NCBI GenBank assembly: GCA_028335825.1
Contig: JAIOKI010000012.1
Span: forward strand, 310,001-374,000
DNA: 64,000 bases
Direction of reading: 5' to 3'
Source of the DNA: Nosema muscidifuracis
Taxonomy: Eukaryota > Microsporidia > Nosematidae
In this document: one piece after another, positions 20,896 to 30,369 of the stretch
Layout of the letters: every line of letters starts with the position of its first letter
Position numbering within the stretch: position 1 is the stretch's first letter
Translations under genes and position numbers: made by a program
The notes under the pieces: generated by a model
The model's input: the letters and a program-made list of their open reading frames with translations, nothing else
What the model was told of the DNA's origin: nothing
Databases searched by the model: none

Positions 20896-22770
20896 TTAGC
20901 TCATAAGTCCATCATCAACCAATAGCTTTAATTTAACGGTAAGTAATTTATCTTTCTTATTTTTAAAAACTAAATCTTCTAAAGTTCTATTGAATCTCTC
21001 AACTCGTCTATTCGACTGGTGATGGTATGAAGAAGTATAATGCAGTTTAATATTCATTTTCTCACAGTAAGCCTTAATTTTTCTACTTTGATTCTCCTTT
21101 GCTTGGTCAAGAATAAGAGTTTGAATTTTAACTTCTTTAAAAATATCCTTAATCATCTTTAATATTTTTTCATCGGTACGTGATTTAACTAATTTAACAT
21201 ACCCTTTTCTAGTAAAATAATCTATTGCTGCTATAATATAATAACCCTCAATAGGGCCAATTATGTCTATGGCCACTTTTTCTTCTGGTTCATGTGCCGT
21301 TACAAAAATAAATCTTTTCCCTTTTTTCGCATTGTACATCTTACATACTTCACACTCTTTAACTATTTTTTTGATAATAGGGCTTATTCCTTGTAAATTG
21401 TATCCCTTTTTCTTTAACTCATATTCCATAGATTGCATATCCCTGTGTATTAATTCTTCGTGTAGTTTTCTGATATCTGTTTCCTGCAAACCCTTCTTCG
21501 CATCTATTAAAAGCCTTTTATTAATACTATCTTTTGTAATATCTTCCCTTATTTCATTTAATTTAAATATCTCTTCTGTTCCTGTCGAATTTCTACTTAA
21601 ACAATCCACATGTGGAATCTCTTTACCCTGTTTGTACTTTGGCATGTTATAAATCTTTTCTACAATTCGTTTCCCTTTCTCCGTGCGAATCTCACATTCA
21701 TATTTAACCTTTTGTATTCTCTTCATATTTTTAAGGCTTTCTCGTCCTATAATAATTTTCTCTGTCTTTACCGTCGGCAAAATGTAAAATTTCGCTTTAT
21801 ATAAAAGACCATTATGCGTAAAATTAATTAACGTGTGATTGGTTACATAAAAAGGTTCTTCTAAACATGTATAAAACGTCATGGTACGTGTGTTCCTATG
21901 AAAACTCAACCCTAAAGTTTCCACTGATTTTTTACTAATGAAATTATAATGAGAGCCTGTATCAGCTAAAATTTTGACCTGTCGATCATTAATATAAATC
22001 CTGTTCTCTTTATTCAAAATATCACTGATGTCGTCATCAATCACGTTAATTTTCTTTTTAAATTCAGAACTTTTCATCCGTCTTTTACAATCCCTAGCTG
22101 TATGTCCCAACATCTCGCAATTGAAACACCTTAACGGCTTCCTCGGAGTCAGTTGAATTTTATCTAATTGAGTTTTTAACGCCAATAACTCTTTCTTTAA
22201 CATTTCGGCATTTTTTATCTCGTCTTCTTTCTTTTTTTCTTCGATTTTATATTCTTCTTCTAATCTCCTGATGGAATCTACATCTTCTTGTCCTAACTCA
22301 TTTACTGTTAGTAGAAACCTTCGAATATCGGAATAGTCTGCTTTAACACCTGCAGCTATTATCCTTAATACAGCCTTATTATTAAGCTTAAATGGCCTGG
22401 CTTCATTTTCAACTCTTTTAATGAAAGCTATTACTTCTTCATCAACTTTCTGGCACAGCCTATATACTTGTCCAATATCATACTTCTTCACCTCGAACTT
22501 CTCTTTTGCTAAACTCTTCCACGCCTTATAATCCGTAGCTGCTTTATGCTTGGATTCATGGATCTCCTGGTGCCAAATTACGATATCGTAATCGGCTCTT
22601 CCAATTATATATTCGATCTTTTCTTGATCTGTTTTTTGTCTGAAAAAACTCATAATTTCTAATCTCATGCATTCCTTTAATAAGTTTTCACTTAATATAA
22701 GGTTCTCGATGGGTTTCGTAAGCTTATTCTCCACCATGTTAATAGTTTTATTTTTAATTATTTCAGACAT
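20896..22770 (-). CDS. Gag-protease-integrase region of the LTR element
   Basis: One open frame of 624 codons within the broken gypsy-type element. The N-terminal 200 residues are helical and Gag-like. A CCHC knuckle (CFNCEMLGHTARDC) comes next, then a retroviral-type aspartic protease region with DTGS, and an integrase with an HHCC-type zinc module and core domain. The frame begins inside the right-hand LTR. The parts match Ty3/gypsy polyproteins. It is treated as a fossil copy; no activity is claimed. Confidence 0.85.
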   Translation of the reverse strand: MSEIIKNKTINMVENKLTKPIENLILSENLLKECMRLEIMSFFRQKTDQEKIEYIIGRADYDIVIWHQEIHESKHKAATDYKAWKSLAKEKFEVKKYDIGQVYRLCQKVDEEVIAFIKRVENEARPFKLNNKAVLRIIAAGVKADYSDIRRFLLTVNELGQEDVDSIRRLEEEYKIEEKKKEDEIKNAEMLKKELLALKTQLDKIQLTPRKPLRCFNCEMLGHTARDCKRRMKSSEFKKKINVIDDDISDILNKENRIYINDRQVKILADTGSHYNFISKKSVETLGLSFHRNTRTMTFYTCLEEPFYVTNHTLINFTHNGLLYKAKFYILPTVKTEKIIIGRESLKNMKRIQKVKYECEIRTEKGKRIVEKIYNMPKYKQGKEIPHVDCLSRNSTGTEEIFKLNEIREDITKDSINKRLLIDAKKGLQETDIRKLHEELIHRDMQSMEYELKKKGYNLQGISPIIKKIVKECEVCKMYNAKKGKRFIFVTAHEPEEKVAIDIIGPIEGYYIIAAIDYFTRKGYVKLVKSRTDEKILKMIKDIFKEVKIQTLILDQAKENQSRKIKAYCEKMNIKLHYTSSYHHQSNRRVERFNRTLEDLVFKNKKDKLLTVKLKLLVDDGLMS

Positions 22771-22816
22771 CCTAAAAACTCAGGGTTCTTTTTATAAAAT
22801 TTTTAAAATATCAACA
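22737..22816 (-). repeat. LTR (5' end of the element)
   Basis: 80 bp, TG...CA ends, one difference from the partner LTR. The primer-binding-like site lies immediately inside it. Confidence 0.93.
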
Positions 22817-22821
22817 GGTAT

Positions 22822-23178
22822 GATGAATACAAATTGAGATTTACAGTACGTTCTAAAATTCGTTTATCTGTAGCTCATCTTTCTGATTATTCTCTAGTAG
22901 ATTATGATAAGAAAAAAAGAGGTAGAAAAAGAAAAGAAGAAATTAATTCACTAAATGAATTTTATTCATCTAAAAAGACATCTTATCAAATTAGTAATAA
23001 TGATTTAATCACAAGAAGATTATTTTATGGTACAATAAGCAATCTTTCTATTAAACAGGTTAATAAGGTAATTTTCAAAAATAAAACAAATAGTTTCTTT
23101 GATTGGAGACCTAAAACATGTAAAGAAATAGAAGTACATGTTTTAAATGAAAAAATATATTGCTGGGATATTTATTAA
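22822..23178 (+). pseudogene. TAF2: C-terminal fragment of the TAF2-like gene, severed by the LTR element
   Basis: 118 codons that stay open directly from the right-hand target duplication to a stop at 23176-23178, in the same reading phase as the TAF2-like gene on the other side of the element. The segment is basic (KKKRGRKRKEE) and has no ATG or CCC signal of its own, so it is best read as the lost tail of the host gene rather than a separate gene. In this allele it should not be translated with the rest. Confidence 0.85.
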
Positions 23179-23309
23179 TTCAATATTTAAGATAATTAAA
23201 AATAAAGAATTGTTTAAAAATTAAGGCGTTTTTTAATAAAAATGGTTAAATTTCTTTTTTGTTCTTTATTTTAGAAAAAAATAATATTACAAAATTTTTA
23301 ATTATTATA

Positions 23310-23690
23310 AGTTGTACCGAAAGAATTTTTTCTCTGAATTATCTCAATGAGTATATTTCACGAACAATCTTCGAAAAAAGGTATACGAGCGCTTTACTGA
23401 TAATTTTTTAACTAAATAATTTTATTATCAATTTGTTATAAACTTAATATTTTCTAATTAATTCGCTGGACTGAGTTGTGTTCTTAATTGGTGTATTGAT
23501 CCAGGTGATACGTTCCTACCTGTCTTTTGACAGGTTTTAGCTTTCATGGCTATGACTTTAAGTAGTCCTAAGGGAACGATATTTTCTCCTATAATCGAGG
23601 CCGTAAAGGTATGCTGGCGCGTAAAGCGCAATATTGATGTTTGTTTTCTCAGTGGAGATTTTGGTGGCCGGGTGGTTTTTCTTCTATACT
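23310..23690 (+). ncRNA. candidate structured non-coding RNA, class unknown
   Basis: A GC-richer island in very AT-rich intergenic DNA. The core 23461-23680 holds many mutually compatible helices. CTGGA (23466) pairs with TCCAG (23500). CGTTCC (23511) pairs with GGAACG (23573) and encloses three hairpins: ACCTGTC/GACAGGT with a TTTT loop, TAGC/GCTA, and GACT/AGTC. TCTCC (23585) pairs with GGAGA (23654), enclosing GCGC-GTAAA-GCGC. TTTTT at 23676-23680 could end a Pol III transcript, favouring the plus strand. Upstream 23310-23440 is also mixed in composition and may belong to it. I could not match it to RNase P, MRP, SRP, U-RNA or rRNA by eye. Confidence 0.55.
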
Positions 23691-24037
23691 GATTTTATTT
23701 TCCCAATAAATATTTCTATTTTTTTATATTTTCAAATTCTCATTTACTGATATTTTTGACACTTATTCATTTATGAATAAATTAAATAAAAAAACCAAAT
23801 AGGGATTATATTTGCTTAAAAGATTAAAACAATAATCTTATTAAATACCATTTTAGATCTGTCTTTTCATCTATTTATATTGAGTATGCTTTTATTTTAT
23901 CATAACATCTTTAAGACTTTATCAAATTTTGTTTTGATATAACCTATAGATGATATTTGAAAAACATAGATTTTTTTCAGAAGAATTTAATCCCTATCAG
24001 AAAAAAATAAATATAGTTATTACTTAACAAAAAAAAG

Positions 24038-24913
24038 TTATTTTAAATGTTGTTTATTTCTTATTATTTTAGAAATTTTGCGCAAACTTAAGAGAACTTT
24101 ATTATGTTTCTTTATGTTCATCATCGTATCTCTATGAATATATTTTAAATTGCGTTCTAAATTTTTACATTTTTTAATATAATTTTTATAATCACTCAAA
24201 TTAAGAGTATTTAAAATATTTTCATCTAATAAATCATCATCTATAATATTAATTGGAAATACATTGTGTAATTTTTTCAAAAAATCAATTCTCTCCTTTA
24301 TAAATTTATATTGTTTAATTATATCACTTGTTAATCTTAATCTTGGATTTGTTCTTTCGCTAAAATATCGTGATAGAAATTTTATGATATTGCAAAGATA
24401 TTTATCTATTTCATTTTTCATTTCCAAAGGTAAATCTGTTGTAGAAACAAAAGTTTTAAAATCTTCTATCTTTTTTATTATTTTGCGGATATAACACACC
24501 CAAATAGAATAATCTCTCTTAATAATATGTATTTTTCCTGCTTCTTTTTCGATCAAGTTGATAATATTGTGATTGGCTTGTAATTTTATACTCTCACCGT
24601 TAATTAAAAATTTTTGTATTGAATCTTTTGACACATCATTAGAAACATCTAAATCACTATCATTAGAAACATCTAAATCACTTTCATCAGAAACATCTAA
24701 ATCACTTTCATTAGATATATCGATTAAATCTATAGTAGTATCGATTTGGGTAGTATTCGTATTCATAAATGATAATTCTTCATCATTTATATTTTTTATA
24801 TTTAATGTCTCATTTGAAAATTTTTTATACATATCTTTTTTGAAGTTGTATTTTCTTGATGATAATATCAAATCTATAAATAAACAGAATATTGTTGTAA
24901 ATCTTATATTCAT
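24038..24913 (-). CDS. secreted-protein family, copy A
   Basis: 291 residues and the longest family copy. The N-terminus MNIRFTTIFCLFIDLILSSR is a plausible signal peptide. A conserved NINDEELSFMNTNTTQ block (about 40-56) leads to an Asp/Ser tract of four near-identical units (SDLDVS, about 70-90), then a lysine-rich helical body with IKLQANHNIINLIEKE and STTDLPLEMKNEIDKYL, both shared by all copies. The C-terminus ends IIRNKQHLK. CCCCC precedes the ATG within the conserved leader ACACCCYCYT. Family not recognised; a secreted effector or surface protein is inference. Confidence 0.75.
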   Translation of the reverse strand: MNIRFTTIFCLFIDLILSSRKYNFKKDMYKKFSNETLNIKNINDEELSFMNTNTTQIDTTIDLIDISNESDLDVSDESDLDVSNDSDLDVSNDVSKDSIQKFLINGESIKLQANHNIINLIEKEAGKIHIIKRDYSIWVCYIRKIIKKIEDFKTFVSTTDLPLEMKNEIDKYLCNIIKFLSRYFSERTNPRLRLTSDIIKQYKFIKERIDFLKKLHNVFPINIIDDDLLDENILNTLNLSDYKNYIKKCKNLERNLKYIHRDTMMNIKKHNKVLLSLRKISKIIRNKQHLK

Positions 24914-25478
24914 AAATATTGAAGGGGGTGTTTTAGCAGTGTTGTAGATAAATATTTTAAATAAATAACTTTTAACTTATAAATCATAACAATATTATTT
25001 ATACAATTCACAGTAGTTAGTAAATAAATTGTAATTATGTTTTTATATTAATTGCTCTTAGATTTTCATTCATTTTATCTAGTTTGTTTCAAAATTTATT
25101 TGTCTAAACTTGTGTATTACTTTAAAGATTCTGTAAAGTTTAGAGTTGTTATATTTTTTTTAAAAATTCAATGAATAGAGTTTTTATTTGTTTTGTAATT
25201 TAGCTTTTTTTGATGAGTGATACCAGTTATTAATTTAAATTTTTTTTAGTAAATATTTTTATTATTCTTATCATTTAGCTTTATAATATCGGTATAAATT
25301 TCTCTTAGTAAAAGTATTATCTTTATAATTAAATATTATTTTATGATTCAGTTCTTTTAAATGCTTTTAAACTATTAAAGAATTATTATTTTCTTCATCC
25401 ATTTACGACATAATGATATCATTATTTTTTTTAAAAATTCAATAAATTATAATATTTTATTAATAATTCAAAATAACT
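24914..25478. other. intergenic DNA carrying the conserved 3' flank of family copy B
   Basis: About 25009-25170 contains the flank shared by copies B, C and D (CACAGTAGTTAGTAAATAAA; ATTTTCATTCATTTTATCTA). No gene is visible. An additional unshared 270 bases separate it from copy B. Confidence 0.7.
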
Positions 25479-26309
25479 TTATTTTAAATGTTGTTTTTTT
25501 CTTATCATTTCTATAATGTTTTCCAAAATTTTAAGACTATTATTAAGTCCTTTTATGTTTGACATTGCTGAATTATTAACATATTTCAAAAATTTTTTCA
25601 ACTTTTTAAATTTTGTATTATATTCTTTTTTATAAATGCTCTCATATTTTTTATTTGAAATATTGTCATCTAATAGATCTATCTCTATCATAAAAAATAT
25701 AAATTTATTGAGTAATTCTTTCAAAAAATCAATTCTATTCTTTATGTATTTACATTGTTCGGAGAAATCACCACTTAAACTTAACATAAATCGTTTTTTT
25801 TCATTACTAGATAAAAGTGATATATATTTTATGATAGTGCAAAGATATTCATCTATTTTATTTTTTATATCCAAAGGTAAATCTGTTGTAGAAACAAAAG
25901 TTTTAAAAGATTTTATCATTTTTTCTCTTCTGCGGATAGAACACACCGAATTGGAATAATCTTTCTTAATATGATGTATTTTTCTTAATTCTTTTTTGAT
26001 CGAGTTGATAAAATTGCGATTAACTAGTAATTTTATAATCTCTCCGTTAATTGAAAAATAACGTGTTGAATCTTTTGACACATAATTAGAAATATCTAAA
26101 TCATTATCATCAGAAATATCTAAATCACTATCATCAGATATATCGATTTGAGTAGTATTCGTATTCATAGATGATAATTCTTCATCATTTATATTTTTTA
26201 TATTTGATGTCTCATTTAAAAATTTCTTACACATCTCTTTTTTGAAGTTGTATAATCTTGATGATAATACCAAATCTATAAATAAACAGAATATTGTGGT
26301 GGATCTCAT
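25479..26309 (-). CDS. secreted-protein family, copy B
   Basis: 276 residues from the ATG at 26309, which aligns with the starts of the other copies and follows a CCC tract; the frame stays open upstream to 26420 but that extension has no family counterpart. Signal peptide MRSTTIFCLFIDLVLSSR, the DEELSSMNTNTTQ block, two SDLDIS units, then the helical body with STTDLPLDIKNKIDEYL and ending MIRKKQHLK. It is closer to C and D in its C-terminal half (NNSAM-NIKGLN) than to A. Confidence 0.75.
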   Translation of the reverse strand: MRSTTIFCLFIDLVLSSRLYNFKKEMCKKFLNETSNIKNINDEELSSMNTNTTQIDISDDSDLDISDDNDLDISNYVSKDSTRYFSINGEIIKLLVNRNFINSIKKELRKIHHIKKDYSNSVCSIRRREKMIKSFKTFVSTTDLPLDIKNKIDEYLCTIIKYISLLSSNEKKRFMLSLSGDFSEQCKYIKNRIDFLKELLNKFIFFMIEIDLLDDNISNKKYESIYKKEYNTKFKKLKKFLKYVNNSAMSNIKGLNNSLKILENIIEMIRKKQHLK

Positions 26310-26640
26310 ATTTATTAATAATAAAGGAGGGTGTTTTAGCAGTTTTATATTTTTTAATTTAATAGCATATAAATTATATTTATTTATCATAATATGTATA
26401 TAAGTTTGATATGTATTCATATAATCAATTTTACAATTATTAAAATTTTTACAATTTTGATTTAATAATGACGTGTATCAGAAAATAATAAATGCAAACA
26501 TATAAAAATTTAATTCAAAAAAAATATAGACATAGTTTATGTTACATGACTATTTGTTACCATAATTATGAATAATAAAAAAAGAAAATTAATCTGAATC
26601 AAAAATTAATAAAACACCGACAGCAGCTCATGCAGACCAA
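26310..26640. repeat. conserved 5' flank of family copy B
   Basis: About 26330-26520 is shared with the upstream flanks of copies C (30390-30580) and D (34330-34510), for example GTGTTCATATAATCAATTTT and AATAATGACGTGTATC. Duplication therefore carried about 200 bp of upstream DNA with each gene. The LINE remnant begins just beyond. Confidence 0.8.
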
Positions 26641-29310
26641 ATAGGATAATATCAATATAAGAGACCATCTTCTATTGACATGTTAGATCCAGGAAGTCTT
26701 AATACTTCATCCGTAATCAGTGCCATTATTTCTCAAGTACAAAGCTCTAATGAGAAATGGTTAGTAAAAGCTTACCAAATCATATTGAGTAGATGGAATC
26801 AAATGCCGAGAAAAGAATTAAAAATTTTAGTATCGGAATATAATCTAAAAAAAAAGCGAAAAATGCTCTAGTGAATGAAAATGTAAAACTGAAGAGAGTA
26901 AAAAATTACAATAAAACAATTTTTTCAAAGAGAATTAAAACACTAGAAAAAATTGCTATAGTAGTTTCAGTAACCAAAGTATCTAAACAGGGAAAGATTA
27001 ATATGCACTTTGAAGAAGTGTGGCATTAAATTAGAGAGACAACGGCTGGCAAGGTACATTCTACAAGAAAAGTGAGCTCGTTGATGATGGATGCTGAGAT
27101 AATCGAATGATTGAATAAATCGCTCGGAATTTTTTACAAATCCTTCCCATAAAAAATATGACGGATTTACCAAAAATCCTTCAAACGGTTCAAATCATCT
27201 ATCAAGAATTTATTACTAAGAAATCACAGCCAAGTCATGAAAATAAAATCTTATGAAGAAGATAGAAAAAGGAAAATAAACACTAAAAATGCTAGAAGAG
27301 TACGAAAAGAATGATAATAAAATAAATGAATTAAAATTTGTAATGCGACTTTTGAATTTAGTATTAGCTAAACCGAAGATGTACAATAATGATCTCTATT
27401 GTCAGTAAGAGAATAAAATTTATGGAAAAAGATAGAAAGTTAGGGAGCCAGGAAAGTGTTTAGATGCATAAATAGCAAATTTGAAGAAACATAACAATTC
27501 CGAGAAAAACTGTAAATATGTGAAGGAGAGAATAAGAGTTATGAACAATACACCTAAGTGTTTAACCTAATTTTAACTAAGAAAGAATATTTTTGACCGA
27601 AGATGAATTTATTGATATTATCAATTGGCTTCCAAACTAGAAAGCAGTAGGATTCCAACGAATCTTCAATTTATTTATAAAGATCTTTTATAAAATAATA
27701 AAATCTATATGCTTAGAGAATAATACAGAACAGGCATGGTTCTACAAATGACTGACTTATTTGATACCTAAAAAAAATTAAAAAAGAAAAAAGACTTTAG
27801 ACCTATAACATGCATGTCGAATCTGTACAAGCTCACGACCAAGTGTACAACGCACGTATCGCAGAACATTGTTGAAGAAAAGAATATATTAAGTAAAAAT
27901 CAGATGGAAACATTAAGGAGTATATAAGGGGCTAAAGAGCAAATATTGATCAATATAATACTGAACAAAGCACTGATTTACCAGTTTCGTACGGCGTGGG
28001 TAAATTTTAAGAAGAATTACTACTCATTAATGCACCCATATCTACTAGAATGCATGTAGAAAATGGAACTCACAAAGTGAATTCAAAATTTTGTAGAAAG
28101 CATTGAAAAAAGATTGATGTTAGAGATAAGATCCTAAAATGATGTTATCCTTAGCAAAAAATTTGAAAAATAAATTTTACAGGGCAACAGTCTATCTTTA
28201 TTGTTATTTGTCCTATGTATGGATCCCATAAGTATAAACTCAATGGAATTTTTTCGAAGATAGAAGTAGAAACAAATAAGATGTCGTATTCATGTAACCA
28301 TCTGTCTATTATTGATGATCTGAAATTAATAGCAAGAAATAATGAGAAATTAAGGGATATTCTCAGCGGGACACGGAACTTTTTAAAGTTTTAGGATTGG
28401 AAATAAGCTCAGATAGCGTAAAAGTACTTGGAAGCACAGAAAGATATAAATATCTAGGAATTATTGAAGACGCTCATGGATATTCATTGGATTAGACCAA
28501 AGATAAGATAATATTTGACAATAAAGAAAGATGTATAAAGCTGTGCAAAACAAAAATAAACGCTACAAAACTTAATGAAGGCGCTTAATAAACATGCAAC
28601 ATTGGTAATTAACTACTATGCTGGAACAATAGAAATGAAACTAAATGAATAGAAAGAAATAGATGTGAACATTCGGCATATTTCAATAAATCTCCATACA
28701 CACACCAACTTGCTTGCAAAGAAAGTTTGTATCTCTAGAGGTAAGAACTAGAAAAGATCTTATATATATTGAACACAAAGGTGAAGAATGTTACTGCAAT
28801 TATACTTAATTTTAGACTTCATAAAGGAGTCTCTACATATAAGACAAACTATAATGCAAACAGAGGATAAAAGTAACACCTACATCTCGAAAATAAGACT
28901 TTTTGAATAAGTGAATATAATTTGGAGGAAACCCAAAAGAACAATCTTTATAGCAATATTACAAACGAATATAACCGTTTAAAGCTATTTAGACATCAAG
29001 TATATCATTTGATCAACACGGATGATTCTGAAGCATGGCTGAAAGAGGAAATATAAAGCAAGGGAAAAGAAAACGCTATGTGCACTGCAGGATACGAATA
29101 TATATCTAGAGAAAAATAAAAGAGGTCTATCACCTGGCTACTTATTATGTTTAATGCTAGCTCATGACTACGTGAGACACTATAATGAGGGCCTACGATT
29201 TTTTCATCTATATATTTGCAGAAATTACGAACTTAAAAAAATATAAAAATAAGAATACACTTAGTCCTAGAATGTACACAAAAAACGCTGAAATAGAAGT
29301 AGTATAAAAA
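26640..29310 (+). mobile_element. decayed R4/Dong-type non-LTR retrotransposon (LINE)
   Basis: Conceptual reading on the plus strand shows reverse transcriptase blocks in order, broken by well over ten stops and frame changes. DFRPITCMSNLYKLTTKC lies at about 27793-27850. QILINIIL and RTAWVNFKKNYYS follow at about 27950-28030. QGNSLSLLLFVLCMDP lies at about 28180-28235. HLSIIDDLKLIA (the palm Asp pair; the usual aromatic residue is replaced) lies at about 28300. STERYKYLGI lies at about 28440. A late HYNEGLRFFHLYICRNYELK (about 29175) matches the region before a restriction-like endonuclease in R4/Dong elements. The endonuclease core is not visible, so the 3' end is truncated where family flank sequence begins. 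Confidence 0.75.
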
Positions 29311-29319
29311 TACAATATT

Positions 29320-29515
29320 ATTAACTTAATATATTTATAATTCACAGTAGTTAGTGAACAAATTGTAATTATGTTTTTTATTTTTATTTGCTCTTAGATT
29401 TTCATTCATTTTATCTAGTTTGTTTCAAAATTTATTTTTCTAAACTTGTGTATTACTTTAAAGATTCTATAAAGTTTTGAGTTGTTATATTTGTCATAAA
29501 AAATTCAATATAGTT
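29320..29515. repeat. conserved 3' flank of family copy C
   Basis: Shared with 25009-25170 and 33325-33510. The stretch closest to the gene (ATAGTTATTACTTAACAAAA) instead matches copy A's 3' side, so copy C has a mosaic flank consistent with recombination between copies. Confidence 0.75.
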
Positions 29516-29535
29516 ATTACTTAACAAAAAACACG

Positions 29536-30369
29536 TTATTTTAAATGTTGTTTATTTCTTATCATTTCTATAATGTTTTCCAAAATTTTAAGACCATTAT
29601 TAAGTCCTTTTATGTTTAACATTGCTGAATTATTAACATATGTCAAAAAAGCTTTCAACTTTTTAAATTCTGTATTATATTCTTTTTTATAAGTACTCAA
29701 ATGTTTTTTATTTGAAAAATTACCATCTAATAAATCTATCTTTTTCATAAAAATTTGAAGTTTATTGAGTAATTTTTTCAAAAAATCAATTCTCTCTTTT
29801 ATATGTATACATTGTTTGAAAAAATCACTACTTAAACTCATTCTAACTCGTTTTTTTTCATTATTAGATAAAAGTGATAGAAATTTTACGATATTGCAAA
29901 GATATTCATCTATTTTATTTTTCATATCCAAAGGTAAATCTGTTGTAGAAAAAAAAGTTTTAAAAGTTTCTATCTTTTCTATTTTTTTGAGAGTCTTATA
30001 CACCCATTTAGCATAACTATCCTTAATAAGATGTATTTTTCTTACTTCTTTTTCAATAAAGTCAATAAAATTGCGATTAACTAGTAATTTTATACTTTCA
30101 CCGTTAATTAAAAATATATGTGTTGAATCTTTTGACACTTCATTAGAAACACTTACATCACTATCATCAGATATAATAATAATTTCCCTAGAGTCATCTC
30201 TTTGAGTAGTATTTGTATTTATAGATGATAATTCTTCATCATTTATATTTTTTATATTTGATGTCTCATTTAAAAAATTTTCATGCATATCTTTTTTGAA
30301 GTTGTAATTTCTTGATGATGATATCAAATCTATAAATAAACAGAATATTGTGGTGGATCTTATATTCAT
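29536..30369 (-). CDS. secreted-protein family, copy C
   Basis: 277 residues. Signal peptide MNIRSTTIFCLFIDLISSSR; DEELSSINTNTTQ block; a short SDDSDVSVSNEVSKDS tract rather than repeated SDLDVS units; helical body with IKLLVNRNFIDFIEKEVRK, STTDLPLDMKNKIDEYL and AMLNIKGLNNGLKILE. Ends MIRNKQHLK like copies A and B. CCC tract in the conserved leader before the ATG. Function unknown. Confidence 0.75.
   Translation of the reverse strand: MNIRSTTIFCLFIDLISSSRNYNFKKDMHENFLNETSNIKNINDEELSSINTNTTQRDDSREIIIISDDSDVSVSNEVSKDSTHIFLINGESIKLLVNRNFIDFIEKEVRKIHLIKDSYAKWVYKTLKKIEKIETFKTFFSTTDLPLDMKNKIDEYLCNIVKFLSLLSNNEKKRVRMSLSSDFFKQCIHIKERIDFLKKLLNKLQIFMKKIDLLDGNFSNKKHLSTYKKEYNTEFKKLKAFLTYVNNSAMLNIKGLNNGLKILENIIEMIRNKQHLK

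Larger units (their letters stand above)
20806..22816 (-). mobile_element. Ty3/gypsy-type LTR element, broken copy, very young
   Basis: A 2.0-kb element with 80-bp direct LTRs at both ends that begin TGTT and end AACA. It is flanked by a 5-bp target duplication GGTAT (20801-20805 and 22817-22821). The two LTRs differ at a single position, which suggests a recent insertion. On the minus strand a primer-binding-like TGGTGGAGAA abuts the 5' LTR and a purine tract AAAAGGGAGGGA abuts the 3' LTR. Parts seen in order are a Gag-like helical region with a CCHC zinc knuckle, an aspartic protease region, and an integrase with zinc-binding and core regions. The copy is incomplete and must be non-autonomous. 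It interrupts the TAF2-like gene. Confidence 0.93.

Noticed and set aside
22834-23178. A separate basic 114-residue gene
   Set aside because: Its first codon would be TTG, it has no CCC signal, and its frame continues back to the target duplication, so it is the severed tail of the TAF2-like gene.
23461-23680. Fragment of large-subunit rRNA or an SRP RNA
   Set aside because: Short resemblances (CTATGACT, AGTCCTAAGG) do not extend and flanking rRNA landmarks are missing; SRP hallmark loops are absent.
26310-26420. N-terminal extension of family copy B
   Set aside because: The other copies start at the aligned downstream ATG, which carries the CCC signal and the signal peptide.
26680-26871. 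A small independent 63-residue protein
   Set aside because: It lies at the 5' side of the decayed LINE and has no CCC start signal; best read as part of that element.
27183-27200. tRNA B-box-like GGTTCAAATC
   Set aside because: No paired acceptor, D or anticodon arms around it; it falls inside LINE sequence.
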